From the NCBI RefSeq assembly GCF_001428525.1, contig NZ_LMHW01000010.1, forward strand, positions 758,504 to 822,503: a stretch of 64,000 nucleotides of DNA. The letters are read 5' to 3'. The notes beneath the pieces are model-generated. The model was not told where the DNA came from, made no database searches, and saw only the letters and a program-made list of their open reading frames with translations. Source of the stretch: Flavobacterium sp. Root186 (GTDB lineage Bacteria > Bacteroidota > Bacteroidia > Flavobacteriales > Flavobacteriaceae). Shown in pieces: positions 24,842-34,269 of this stretch. Position numbers and translations under genes: made by a program. Position 1 is the stretch's first letter; every line of letters starts with the position of its first letter.

Positions 24842-25032
24842 AAATAGATTCCGGCATTCTTCTAACAATTTAATAGTAAGATGTTTATTGTCTTAAAATA
24901 CTTAAAAAAACGTCGTTTTTGAATGTAATTTTAATGTAATAAAAAAATGAAAACGTTTTCGTTTTATATAACTGTTAAACCTTGTTAAAAATTCTTTTTT
25001 TGTTTTGATAGTTTTACTACTTTCGCACCCAA

Positions 25033-25404
25033 ATGAGAAAGTTAATAGTATTTTTAGTATTCATGAATTTGCTTCTGCTAGGCGGAGGTCAATATCTTAA
25101 TGCAAATACTTTTTCTCATCATCATAATCTTGCACAGAAACATAGAGTTAAATTCACGAGCCAGGATCGTGGAAGTTCTATAATTGAAGATGCCGATGTT
25201 GATCTTGAAGAAGATCTTTTAGGAAATGATGATGCTTTACTTACGAATAAGTTTTTTGCTGTTTCGTACAGTTTGGTAGACAATTTGTATCTGGCACTTT
25301 CAGATCAGTCTGCTGCAAATGATTCCAATCTTTTTAAAATTTTTACGCCTTCTTTAGGGCATTCAAATCCTATCTACATTACTCAACGAGTATTAAGAAT
25401 TTGA
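25033..25404 (+). CDS. small exported protein upstream of the RND operon
   Basis: A 123-residue protein with an N-terminal hydrophobic signal (about 1-24, ending near NAN). The mature part is short, His-rich at the start (SHHHNLAQKH) and then acidic (IEDADVDLEEDLLGNDD). No family is recognised. The possible -7 box TACTTTCG (25018-25025) leaves a leader of only a few bases. A hairpin followed by T7 (25413-25467) separates it from the RND adaptor gene. It could be a metal-binding accessory of the pump, but this is a guess from composition and place. Confidence 0.65.
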   Translation: MRKLIVFLVFMNLLLLGGGQYLNANTFSHHHNLAQKHRVKFTSQDRGSSIIEDADVDLEEDLLGNDDALLTNKFFAVSYSLVDNLYLALSDQSAANDSNLFKIFTPSLGHSNPIYITQRVLRI

Positions 25405-25412
25405 TTTTACAG

Positions 25413-25467
25413 TATACATCGGTTACCTAAGTCGTGATCTGCATATCTCGTTGATGTATATTTTTTT
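25413..25467 (+). terminator. weak terminator-like hairpin upstream of RND operon
   Basis: TATACATC (25413-25420) pairs with GATGTATA (25453-25460), followed by T7. The loop is 32 bases long, so it is weak as a terminator and might allow read-through. Confidence 0.45.
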
Positions 25468-25577
25468 ACTTCCGCTTATATGAAAATTAAGTTCTGACTT
25501 CAGGCTGGCTGATGCATTTTATCATCTAAAGAAATCATTATTCCAAGCATTCAATCGCTTAATTTCCAAACTAAATC

Positions 25578-26660
25578 ATGAAAAAAATTATCGTGTTCAC
25601 GGGCTTAATTGCCCTAGTGTGCCTAACTAGCTGTACATCTAAAAAGGAAGAAAAAGAAGAAGCAGAAAAATTCACGGTTACAAACCCGGTTAGAATTGAT
25701 ACTTCATTTATTAAACAATATGTTTCGCAGATTAAGTCTGTTCGAAATATCGAAATCCGCGCTCAGGAAAAAGGGTTTTTACAAAACATTTATGTTGATG
25801 AGGGACAGTTTGTAAAAGCAGGTCAGCTGTTGTTCAGAATTATGCCAAATATGTATCAGGCAGAATTACTAAAAGCACAGGCTGAACAAAAATCAGTAGA
25901 AATTGAACTGCAAAATGCCAAATTACTTGCAGATAAAAATATCGTTTCTAAAAACGAATTGAGCGTTGCTCAGGCAAAATTGCAATCGGCAAAAGCAGAA
26001 GTCGCATTAGCAAAACTTCATTTATCATTCACAGAAATCAGAGCTCCGTTTGACGGAACAATCGACAGAATTCCTTTAAAATTAGGAAGTCTTATCGACG
26101 AGGGCGAATTATTGACAAGCCTTTCAGACAACAGCCAGATGTTTGCTTATTTCAACGTTTCTGAACCAGAATATCTTCAGTATCAAACCAATATTAAGGA
26201 CCGTGCCGGAAATAAAGTGAATTTGGTTTTGGCAAATGGAGATACTTTTAAAGAAAAAGGAAATGTAGAAGTTATCGAAAGTGAATTTGACAACGAAACA
26301 GGAAATATTGCTTTTAGAGCAAGATTCCCAAATTCAGCAAAATTACTTAGAAACGGAGAAACTGGACAAGTTCAAATGATGGTTCCTCTTAAAAATGCAA
26401 TCGTAATTCCGCAAAAAGCGACTTACGAAATTCAGGATAAAAAATATGTTTTTATAGTTGATAAAAATGATAAAGTAAGCTCAAAAGAAATCACTATTAC
26501 AGGAGAAATTCCTGATTTGTATGTGATTAAAACGGGACTTAATGAAAATGATAAAATCTTACTTGAAGGTGTTCAGAAAGTAAAAGAAAATGACAAAATC
26601 AAATACGAATTTGAGTCTCCTAAAAAGGTAATTAATAACCTGCGCTTAAAAGCGGAGTAA
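25578..26660 (+). CDS. RND efflux periplasmic adaptor subunit
   Basis: A 360-residue membrane fusion protein of the AcrA/MexA type that bridges the RND pump and the outer-membrane channel. A lipoprotein signal ends at Cys19 (CLTSC). The lipoyl half-motifs are separated by a coiled-coil hairpin (QAEQKSVEIELQNAKLLADKNIVSKNELSVAQAKLQ, about 111-146), followed by beta-barrel and membrane-proximal domains. It is the first gene of a complete adaptor-pump-channel set and is separated from the pump gene by a repeat-bearing 125-base gap. Confidence 0.95.
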   Translation: MKKIIVFTGLIALVCLTSCTSKKEEKEEAEKFTVTNPVRIDTSFIKQYVSQIKSVRNIEIRAQEKGFLQNIYVDEGQFVKAGQLLFRIMPNMYQAELLKAQAEQKSVEIELQNAKLLADKNIVSKNELSVAQAKLQSAKAEVALAKLHLSFTEIRAPFDGTIDRIPLKLGSLIDEGELLTSLSDNSQMFAYFNVSEPEYLQYQTNIKDRAGNKVNLVLANGDTFKEKGNVEVIESEFDNETGNIAFRARFPNSAKLLRNGETGQVQMMVPLKNAIVIPQKATYEIQDKKYVFIVDKNDKVSSKEITITGEIPDLYVIKTGLNENDKILLEGVQKVKENDKIKYEFESPKKVINNLRLKAE

Positions 26661-26667
26661 GTTTTTT

Positions 26668-26741
26668 TGTTTCAAGTTTCAGGTTCCAGGTTTCAAGTTT
26701 TATGCTGAAACCTGAGACTTGGAACCTGAAACCTGAAACCC
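26668..26741. repeat. heptamer-type dispersed repeat inside the RND operon
   Basis: TTTCAAG/TTTCAGG units on the left are mirrored by CCTGAAA/CTTGGAACC units on the right. It starts 8 bases after the adaptor stop codon. Confidence 0.8.
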
Positions 26742-26785
26742 TTTTTTAAACTTCAAATAAGTTTAATCATTAAAAAAATATAAAA

Positions 26786-29700
26786 ATGTTTAATAAATTT
26801 ATTCAAAGACCCGTATTGTCGATAGTAATATCGTTGATTATTGTCTTTTTAGGGGTATTGTCGGTATTGAATTTACCAATTACCCAATTCCCTTCGATTT
26901 CTCCTCCAATGGTAAACGTTACTGCGGATTACCCTGGGTCGAATGGAGAGCTTATGATTAAATCTGTTGTAATTCCGTTAGAAAGAGCCTTAAACGGTGT
27001 TCCGGGAATGAAATATATGACTTCTGATGCCGGAAATGATGGTGAAGCGAGTATTCAGGTTGTATTTAACTTAGGAACAGATCCTAATCAGGCAGCGATT
27101 AACGTTCAAAACCGTGTGGCTTCGGTAACCAATAAACTACCTCCTTTAGTAATTAGAGAAGGTATTAAAATTACACGAGAAGTTCCGAGTATGTTGATGT
27201 ACGTGAACCTTTATAGCACGGACAAAAATACCGATATGAAGTTCTTGTACAACTATGCCGATATCAACGTGTTATCTGAATTAAAAAGGGTAAATGGAGT
27301 TGGTTCCGGAGATATCTTGGGAACACGTGAATATGCAATGCGTATTTGGTTGAAACCAGATCGTATGTTAGCGTATAAAATTTCTGCTGATGAGGTGATG
27401 GAAGCATTATCAAGTCAGAGTTTGGAGGCTTCGCCAGGTAAAACGGGAGAAAGTTCCGGTAAACGTTCTCAGGCTTTTGAATATGTATTGAAATATTCAG
27501 GACGTTTTACAACAAAAGAGCAATATGGAAATATTGTGGTAAGATCGAATGCTAACGGAGAACTTTTGCGTTTGAAAGATATTGCTAATGTTGAATTTGG
27601 AAGCTCGATGTATGATATCTATTCTAATTTGAACGGAAGACCTTCTGCAGCGATTGTATTAAAACAATCTTTTGGAAGTAATGCAAATCAGGTTATTGAA
27701 GATGTAAAAGCGAAACTGGAAAAAATCAAGCAAAAATTCCCAAAAGGAATGGATTATGAAATCTCTTATGACGTTTCTAAATTCCTTGATGCTTCTATAG
27801 AAAAAGTAATTCACACTCTTGTTGAAGCCTTTATTTTAGTTGGTTTAGTAGTTTTCCTTTTCTTAGGAGACTGGCGTTCTACGGTAATTCCTGCAATTGC
27901 GGTACCCGTTTCATTGGTTGGAACTTTTGTGTTCATGACATTCTTTGATATTTCATTGAACTTGATTACGTTGTTTGCTTTGGTTTTGGCAATTGGAGTC
28001 GTCGTCGATGATGCGATTGTGGTTATCGAAGCCGTTCACGCCAAGATGGAAGAAGAACATCTCTCACCATTTAAAGCAACTAAAAAAGCCATGCACGAGA
28101 TTGCTGGGGCAATTGTTGCGATTACCTTCTTGATGGCCGCGGTATTTATTCCGGTTGCGTTTATGTCTGGTCCTGTTGGAGTTTTCTACAGACAGTTCTC
28201 TATTACAATGGCAACAGCAATTATACTTTCTGGTATTGTAGCTTTGACGTTAACACCGGCACTTTGTGCTATGATGTTGAAAAACAATCACGGTAAACCT
28301 AAAAAGAAAACACCTGTAAATATATTTATTGATGGTTTTAACAACAAGTTTAACCTTGCACAAGGTAAATACCAAAATGTATTAGGTAAAATTGTAAACA
28401 GAAGAGCTGTTACTATTATAGCACTTCTTGGATTTTGCGCCGGAACATGGTTGATAAGCAGTACAGTTCCTTCTGGATTTATCCCGAATGAGGATCAGGG
28501 AATGTTTTATGCTATTATTCAAACACCGCCGGGTTCTTCATTAGAAAGAACAAATGATATTGCATTGAAACTGCAAAAAATGTCTGAAGATGTAGAAGGC
28601 GTAAAATCAGTTTCGGCATTAGCAGGTTATGAAATTTTGACCGAAGGTACTGGATCTAATTCAGGAACTTGTTTGATCAACTTAAAAGACTGGAACGATC
28701 GTAAACAATCTGTTCAGGAAATTATGACGGAACTGGAAGAAAAATCGAAAGATATTCCAGGTGCAAATATCGAGTTTTTCCAACCGCCGGCTGTACCGGG
28801 ATATGGAGCAGCGGGAGGATTTGAGCTTCGTTTACTAGATAAAACAGGTACTACAGATTTCAAAAAACTAGAGGAAGTTAATAAAGAGTTTGTTGAAGAA
28901 TTGAACAAACGTCCGGAATTATCTAACGTATTCAGTTTCTTTAGTGCGAGTTTCCCTCAATATATGATGAAAGTTGATAATGATTTGGCACAGCAAAAAG
29001 GAGTTTCGATTGAAAACGCCATGAACACTTTGTCAACTCTTGTGGGAAGTAACTACGAAATCAGTTTCATTAAATACGGTATTAACTATAAAGTAATCGT
29101 TCAGGCTGCTCCGGAATATCGTGCACAGCCAGATGATATCCTGAAACTGTATGTGAAAAATAATCGTGATGAAATGGTTCCTTTTTCTGCCTTCATGAAA
29201 TTAGAAAAGGTATACGGACTTTCGGAAATTACGAGACACAATATGTACACTTCTACGGAAATTAGTGGTGGTCCGGCTCCGGGATACAGTTCTGGTACGG
29301 CTATTAAAGTAATTCAGGAAGTTGCAGCTAAAAAATTACCTAGAGGTTATGATATTGACTGGGCGGGTATTTCTGCCGATGAGGTTGCACAAGGTAATCA
29401 GGCAATTTGGGTATTTTTAATCTGTTTAGGATTCGTTTACCTGGTATTAGCTGCCCAGTATGAGAGTTTTATTCTTCCACTATCAGTAATTCTTTCTTTG
29501 CCTGCGGGTATTTTTGGAGCTTTCCTTTTATTGAAAGTTGTAGGATTAGAAAACAATATTTATGCGCAGGTTGCCATGGTAATGCTTATTGGTTTATTGG
29601 GTAAAAATGCCGTATTGATTGTAGAGTTTGCTATTCAAAGGCACGCAGCAGGAAGAACAGTTTTAGAGTCTGCGATGGAAGGAGCAAAAGCAAGGTTCCG

Positions 29701-29953
29701 TCCTATTTTGATGACTTCATTTGCGTTTATTGCGGGATTATTACCGCTTGCATTTGCAACTGGTCCGGGTAAAATAGGTAACAGAACTATTGGTACTGCA
29801 GCCGCTGGAGGTATGCTTATAGGAACCATTTGCGGAGTATTTGTAATTCCGGGCTTGTATTACATATTTGCCAAAATAGCCGAGAAACACAAACTGGTAA
29901 AACATGAAGAAGAAAATCCATTAACAGAAGAAATTGATAACAATCATGTATAA
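26786..29953 (+). CDS. RND multidrug efflux pump, inner-membrane subunit
   Basis: A 1055-residue AcrB/MexB-type (HAE1) transporter, full length, with 12 TM helices and two large periplasmic loops. It opens with FIQRPVLSIVISL and has the proton-relay pair Asp408-Asp409 (GVVVDDAIVV). Other family segments are PSGFIPNEDQG and GLLGKNAVLIVEFA. It exports drugs, bile-salt-like amphiphiles or metabolites using proton motive force. The channel gene overlaps its end by 8 bases. No linked regulator is seen in this operon. Confidence 0.96.
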   Translation: MFNKFIQRPVLSIVISLIIVFLGVLSVLNLPITQFPSISPPMVNVTADYPGSNGELMIKSVVIPLERALNGVPGMKYMTSDAGNDGEASIQVVFNLGTDPNQAAINVQNRVASVTNKLPPLVIREGIKITREVPSMLMYVNLYSTDKNTDMKFLYNYADINVLSELKRVNGVGSGDILGTREYAMRIWLKPDRMLAYKISADEVMEALSSQSLEASPGKTGESSGKRSQAFEYVLKYSGRFTTKEQYGNIVVRSNANGELLRLKDIANVEFGSSMYDIYSNLNGRPSAAIVLKQSFGSNANQVIEDVKAKLEKIKQKFPKGMDYEISYDVSKFLDASIEKVIHTLVEAFILVGLVVFLFLGDWRSTVIPAIAVPVSLVGTFVFMTFFDISLNLITLFALVLAIGVVVDDAIVVIEAVHAKMEEEHLSPFKATKKAMHEIAGAIVAITFLMAAVFIPVAFMSGPVGVFYRQFSITMATAIILSGIVALTLTPALCAMMLKNNHGKPKKKTPVNIFIDGFNNKFNLAQGKYQNVLGKIVNRRAVTIIALLGFCAGTWLISSTVPSGFIPNEDQGMFYAIIQTPPGSSLERTNDIALKLQKMSEDVEGVKSVSALAGYEILTEGTGSNSGTCLINLKDWNDRKQSVQEIMTELEEKSKDIPGANIEFFQPPAVPGYGAAGGFELRLLDKTGTTDFKKLEEVNKEFVEELNKRPELSNVFSFFSASFPQYMMKVDNDLAQQKGVSIENAMNTLSTLVGSNYEISFIKYGINYKVIVQAAPEYRAQPDDILKLYVKNNRDEMVPFSAFMKLEKVYGLSEITRHNMYTSTEISGGPAPGYSSGTAIKVIQEVAAKKLPRGYDIDWAGISADEVAQGNQAIWVFLICLGFVYLVLAAQYESFILPLSVILSLPAGIFGAFLLLKVVGLENNIYAQVAMVMLIGLLGKNAVLIVEFAIQRHAAGRTVLESAMEGAKARFRPILMTSFAFIAGLLPLAFATGPGKIGNRTIGTAAAGGMLIGTICGVFVIPGLYYIFAKIAEKHKLVKHEEENPLTEEIDNNHV

Positions 29954-31385
29954 AGTTAAATTATATCAATACAGTATTGCATTGGGTTTATGTCTTGCCG
30001 TGGCAGGATGTAAAGCCCCTGCAGCTGAAACAGCAAGTACAAGCGCTCCGGTTCCGGAAGCATTTGGAAGCGTAAAATCGCAGGACACAACAAATACATC
30101 GACTTTAAAATGGAAAGATTTCTTTAAAGATCAAAACCTTGTAGAGTTGATTGATATTGCCTTAAAAAACAATCAGGAACTGAATATGACTTTGCAGGAA
30201 ATTGAAATTGCAAAGAATGATATCAGAGTTCGTAAAGGGGCACTATTGCCTACAGTTGGAGTTCGTGCCGGTGCAGGAATCGAAAAAGTAGGGCGCTATA
30301 CAAGTCAGGGTGCAGGTGATGCAACGACAGAAATTAAACCGGGAATCGAAACTCCGGATCCGTTACCGGATTATACGATTGCAGCTTATGCAAACTGGGA
30401 AGTAGATATCTGGAAAAAACTGCGTAATTCTAAAAAAGCAGCTGTAAACCGTTATTTAGCAACAGTTGAAGGTAAAAACTTTGTAATTACAAACCTTATT
30501 GCTGAAATCGCTGATAATTATTACGAATTATTAGCTTTAGACAGCCAATTAGAGATTGTAAAACAAACTATCGCTTTACAAACAAACGCTTTAGAAATTG
30601 TAAAAGTTCAAAAACAAGCTGCGAGAGCGACTGAACTTGGAGTTCAGAAATTTCAGGCTGAGGTTTTAACTTCAAAAAGTCTGGAGTTTGATATTTTGCA
30701 GAAAATAAAAGAGAACGAAAACAAAATCAACTTTTTGTTAGGACGTTATCCGCAGGATATTAAAAGAGATAAAACCAATTTTACAGATTTGCTTCCGGCA
30801 GCTGTAAACTCTGGAATTCCTTCTCAATTACTAACAAATCGCCCAGATGTTAAGCAGGCAGAATTAGAATTGGTTGCGGCAAAACTAGATGTAAAAGTAG
30901 CTCGTGCAGAATTTTACCCTTCATTGGATATTTCGGCAGCTTTTGGAGTTCAGGCTTTTAAACCATCTTATTTGTTTACATTTCCTGAATCGATTTTATA
31001 TTCGTTAGCCGGAGATATTGCTGCACCATTAATTAACAGAAATGCCATTAAAGCAGAATTTTCTAGTGCCAATGCAAGACAGCTTCAGGCGTTGTACAAT
31101 TACGATCGTACAATATTGAATGCTTATTTAGAAGTTTCAACACAGCTTTCTAAAATTGATAATCTTCAAAAAGGTTACGATTTAAAATCACAGCAAGTTG
31201 ATGCCTTAAATAAATCAATTGATGTTTCAAACGATTTGTTTAAATCTGCAAGAGTAGATTATTTTGAGGTTTTAATGACTCAAAGAGATGCATTAGAAGC
31301 AAAATTAGAATTAATAGATACTAAAAAAGAACAATTAAATGCTGCAGTTCATGTTTACAGAGACCTGGGCGGCGGATGGAAATAA
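29946..31385 (+). CDS. outer-membrane efflux channel (TolC/OprM type)
   Basis: A 479-residue outer-membrane factor lipoprotein that completes the efflux pump. The lipobox is AVAGC with Cys22. Two internally repeated helical halves are present, with the LLTNRPDVKQAELELVAAKLDVKVARAEFYPSLDI landmark (around residues 295-330) typical of NodT/OprM members. I use ATG 29946 rather than an in-frame TTG 12 bases upstream, because the signal peptide is complete from ATG. It overlaps the pump gene by 8 bases. Confidence 0.94.
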   Translation: MYKVKLYQYSIALGLCLAVAGCKAPAAETASTSAPVPEAFGSVKSQDTTNTSTLKWKDFFKDQNLVELIDIALKNNQELNMTLQEIEIAKNDIRVRKGALLPTVGVRAGAGIEKVGRYTSQGAGDATTEIKPGIETPDPLPDYTIAAYANWEVDIWKKLRNSKKAAVNRYLATVEGKNFVITNLIAEIADNYYELLALDSQLEIVKQTIALQTNALEIVKVQKQAARATELGVQKFQAEVLTSKSLEFDILQKIKENENKINFLLGRYPQDIKRDKTNFTDLLPAAVNSGIPSQLLTNRPDVKQAELELVAAKLDVKVARAEFYPSLDISAAFGVQAFKPSYLFTFPESILYSLAGDIAAPLINRNAIKAEFSSANARQLQALYNYDRTILNAYLEVSTQLSKIDNLQKGYDLKSQQVDALNKSIDVSNDLFKSARVDYFEVLMTQRDALEAKLELIDTKKEQLNAAVHVYRDLGGGWK

Positions 31386-31408
31386 TATTGCCTGTTAATT
31401 TGTAGAGA

Positions 31409-31445
31409 AAAAGCCTTTTAAGAGTAATCTTGAAAGGCTTTTTTT
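31409..31445. terminator. terminator closing the RND operon
   Basis: AAAAGCCTTT (31409-31418) pairs with AAAGGCTTTT (31433-31442) plus T5. It can act in both directions, serving also the convergent gene at 31458. Near-copies of this stem lie at 34146-34180 and 34658-34694. Confidence 0.88.
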
Positions 31446-31457
31446 ATTTGCTCGATG

Positions 31458-32579
31458 TTACTCACTTTTCGCATTATTTATTAATTCTATAATTTTTAAA
31501 GCTACACCGCTTGATGATTGAAAATTTTGTCCGGTAACGATTCTTCCGTCTGTTTCTACATGTGAAACATTCCGAGCAGAAAACTTAAAAATTCCTCCTC
31601 TTTCTTCAATTGTTTTTTGAATTAAGAATGGAAAGTACTTAAAATATTCTCCATCTTGTTTTTCGAATGAATCTGGGTAGCCGCTAATTTTTTTTCCTGC
31701 TACCAAATACTTACCATCATTTGTTTTTAAGTTTACAATTCCTGCAGTACCATGACAAACAGAAGAAATAATACCTTTATTTTCTTCATATACTTTTAAA
31801 GCAATAGTTTGAATTTCTTTATTTTCTGGCACATCATACATCGCAGATCCACCGCCAATGTAATGAACAGCTTTATAATTTTTTGAATCAATTTCGTTTG
31901 GTTTTTTAGTGTTTTTTATGGCATACATAAAATTGGGGTCAAATAAATATTGCTTTTGTAAAGTGTCGGATGTATTGATGTATGCTAATGGAATGCTTCC
32001 TCCTTCCGGACTTACAAAATCAACGGTGAATCCTGCTGTTTTAAAAGTATTGTAGGCGTTTACTATTTCAGAAAAACTATTGCCTGCGGCTATCGTTGAT
32101 TTACCATAATAATGGGCATTGGAAACAATAAATAGAATATTCTGTCCCGATTTATTAGTAGTTAAACTGCTTGCCGATTTACTGATTATTTTCCATTCGC
32201 CTTGAAGCTTTTTGAGTAAAAACAGATCAATAAATTCCATTTTTTTGCCAGGGATTAGTATTTCTGCCTTAGCCGAGGCTATATTGTTGTATACATCAAT
32301 TGAAACAACTCTGCCTATACGCCCATTAAACTGTCCCTGATTATCTTTTTTAAACCATTTGGTATACTCGCTGGCAGGGACAATCCATAAGTCTTTGTCT
32401 TTGCTGCTTAAAAACAGATTGGCTTCGGGATAAAATGCCTTTTCGATGCTTTCAGATTTATTATAAGAAGTACCCTCAATGTAACTTTCAATACATTTTT
32501 TAACCAATGCCTCTTCTGTCTGTGCCAATAAAGAAGCAGGCGAAAATAATAACGCGATAAAACAGATAACTTTTTTCAT
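31458..32579 (-). CDS. exported NTF2-like / DJ-1-PfpI fusion protein
   Basis: A 373-residue protein with a signal peptide ending at LLAQ (residue 20). Residues about 22-135 form an NTF2/lumazine-binding-like domain (KKCIESYIEGTSYNK and a long WKIISKS strand). Residues about 145-365 form a DJ-1/PfpI domain with the nucleophile elbow SSVCHGTAG and Cys275. DJ-1 members include glyoxalase III, chaperones and class I amidotransferase-like proteins, and an exported copy fused to NTF2 is unusual. The activity is uncertain. The gene is convergent with the RND operon. Confidence 0.85.
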   Translation of the reverse strand: MKKVICFIALLFSPASLLAQTEEALVKKCIESYIEGTSYNKSESIEKAFYPEANLFLSSKDKDLWIVPASEYTKWFKKDNQGQFNGRIGRVVSIDVYNNIASAKAEILIPGKKMEFIDLFLLKKLQGEWKIISKSASSLTTNKSGQNILFIVSNAHYYGKSTIAAGNSFSEIVNAYNTFKTAGFTVDFVSPEGGSIPLAYINTSDTLQKQYLFDPNFMYAIKNTKKPNEIDSKNYKAVHYIGGGSAMYDVPENKEIQTIALKVYEENKGIISSVCHGTAGIVNLKTNDGKYLVAGKKISGYPDSFEKQDGEYFKYFPFLIQKTIEERGGIFKFSARNVSHVETDGRIVTGQNFQSSSGVALKIIELINNAKSE

Positions 32580-32736
32580 AAACTTTTTTGAAAATTAATT
32601 TTTCACAAAGCTATGATTAGTAAAATGTTAACCTGTCCGAATATAGGAATTCAGGACTCCTGATTTATAAATTAGGACTAAAAATTCAGGTTTGCGTAAT
32701 TTACAGTTTAAAATAAGTTTAAAATAAGTTATAGAA

Positions 32737-33486
32737 TTAAAGAATGGTTAAACCTATTTCTTTGTATGTTTTTAAAATTTCATCTTCAGGAGAAATGTTC
32801 GTAACCAAAACGTCAATATCTGTAATTGGGGAAATATAATAAGCCTCTGCTGTTCCTACTTTTTCAATAGAACTCAGAGCGATAACAAAATTAGAGTTTT
32901 GGATCATGTTCTTTTTAATTTGAGAATCATCATATAAAATACCGGTAATGCCGCGTTCATGATGAATACTGCAGATTCCTAAAATACAAATATCTGCTCT
33001 AAAATTTCGCAAAAAATCTATCGTATCAATTCCAGAAGTGGTAAAAGAGGTTTTACTCATTAATCCTCCTGCAAAAATTAACTCAATATTCGGTAAATCT
33101 TCAACTAATAAAGCAACCGGAAAACTGTTTGTAATAACGGTTAATTTTAAATCGTAAGGAAAACTTGCTACCAGAGCTACTGAAGTTGTTCCGCCATCAA
33201 TAAAAACAACCTGTCCGTCTTTTAAATATGAAATCGCTTTTTCGGCAATGATCTTTTTATTTTCAACATCGTGTTTTTCTCTATTTCTGTAATGCAGCGG
33301 AATTGGAGAAGGAGCAACTGCGCCTCCACGAACGGCTTTTAAAAGTCCCTGATCTGAAAGTTCTTTCAAATCACGTCGAATTGTATCTTCTGAAACACTT
33401 AGGTACTCGCTTAACTCTATAGATGTTACCCGATGTTCTTTAGCTAAATATTCTAATATAACCTGTTGACGCTCTTCCTTTTTCAT
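32737..33486 (-). CDS. DeoR/GlpR-family transcriptional regulator
   Basis: A 249-residue regulator. The N-terminal DeoR HTH is clear (RQQVILEYLAKEHRVTSIELSEYLSVSEDTIRRDLKELSDQGLL, about 6-49). It is followed by a sugar-phosphate sensing DeoRC domain with IFIDGGTTSVALV and ITNS. I start at ATG 33486 (MKKEERQ), since the longer frame to 33549 runs through the palindromic operator. It is divergent from the 5'-nucleotidase gene, and the 26-bp palindrome between them (33520-33545) should control both. The effector could be a nucleoside or sugar phosphate. Confidence 0.92.
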   Translation of the reverse strand: MKKEERQQVILEYLAKEHRVTSIELSEYLSVSEDTIRRDLKELSDQGLLKAVRGGAVAPSPIPLHYRNREKHDVENKKIIAEKAISYLKDGQVVFIDGGTTSVALVASFPYDLKLTVITNSFPVALLVEDLPNIELIFAGGLMSKTSFTTSGIDTIDFLRNFRADICILGICSIHHERGITGILYDDSQIKKNMIQNSNFVIALSSIEKVGTAEAYYISPITDIDVLVTNISPEDEILKTYKEIGLTIL

Positions 33487-33519
33487 TTTTCTTGCGGTTT
33501 TATATTGCAAAAATAAGTT

Positions 33520-33545
33520 AAAAATTGCAATATATTGCAATTTTT
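33520..33545. promoter_or_regulatory. 26-bp perfect palindrome, DeoR operator candidate
   Basis: The core TTGCAATATATTGCAA is extended by A5 and T5 into a perfect 26-bp palindrome. It lies in the divergent gap 34 bases before the DeoR start and 30 bases before the nucleotidase start. A half-site ATATTGCAAAAAT lies at 33502-33514. Confidence 0.85.
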
Positions 33546-33574
33546 GCATAATTTTACCGCAAAATAATTTTACA

Positions 33575-34108
33575 ATGAAAAAGAAAACAATTGCAATTGA
33601 TATGGATGGTGTGCTTGCTGATATAGATGCACAATTAATTAGCCATTACAATAAAGTTTACGGAACAACGCTGTCAAAAGAAAGTATCAAAGGTTTAACT
33701 TCAGAAGATGCTTTTAATGGAAGAGATTTGCTGTATGAGGTTTTAAATACAGAAAATTTCTTTAGAACATTACCGGTAATGCCTGATGCAGTTGAAAGTT
33801 TACTTGAATTACAAGAAAACTTTGAAATCTTTATTGTTTCGGCTGCAACAGAATTTCCGATCTCGCTAGCTGAAAAAATGGCATGGCTTGCAGAACATTT
33901 TCCTTTTATTAAATGGGATAATATTATTTTATGTGGCAGCAAAAAAATTATCAATACCGATTATATGATTGATGATCATTGTAAAAATTTAGATTATTGT
34001 ATGGGAAAACCTATTATGTTCACCGCATTTCATAATGCAAATCAAAATCATCATTTAAGAGTAAACAATTGGAAGGAAGCCGTTGCGGTTTTAAACGAAA
34101 CATTATAA
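33575..34108 (+). CDS. 5'(3')-deoxyribonucleotidase (NT5C-type HAD)
   Basis: A 177-residue cytoplasmic HAD phosphatase. Motif I is AIDMDGVLADID (residues 7-18), where both Asp residues are present. Motif II is FIVSAATEFPIS (near 88-99), and a late motif is MIDDHCKNLDY (near 130-140). This pattern is that of the NT5C family, which dephosphorylates nucleoside monophosphates. Its divergent DeoR regulator and shared operator suggest control by nucleotide or sugar-phosphate levels. A terminator follows at 34146-34180. Confidence 0.9.
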   Translation: MKKKTIAIDMDGVLADIDAQLISHYNKVYGTTLSKESIKGLTSEDAFNGRDLLYEVLNTENFFRTLPVMPDAVESLLELQENFEIFIVSAATEFPISLAEKMAWLAEHFPFIKWDNIILCGSKKIINTDYMIDDHCKNLDYCMGKPIMFTAFHNANQNHHLRVNNWKEAVAVLNETL

Positions 34109-34145
34109 GCTTATAAAGGTTATAATTTTATTGTTTTTTGAAGAG

Positions 34146-34180
34146 AAGAGCCTTTTAGAAGAAATTCTGAAAGGCTTTTT
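34146..34180 (+). terminator. terminator after the nucleotidase gene
   Basis: AGCCTTTTAGAA pairs with TTCTGAAAGGCT (one mismatch), followed by T5. Confidence 0.8.
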
Positions 34181-34269
34181 ATATTTAAATGGAGTTAGTG
34201 CTAATGATGAAAAATAGCAGCTAGATCAATAAAAATATTTATATTTATAAAATAATAAAGATTATTTCC

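Noticed and set aside
33487..33549. 21-residue N-terminal extension of the DeoR regulator
   Set aside because: It would run through the 26-bp palindrome that must act as operator DNA; homology starts at MKKEERQ.
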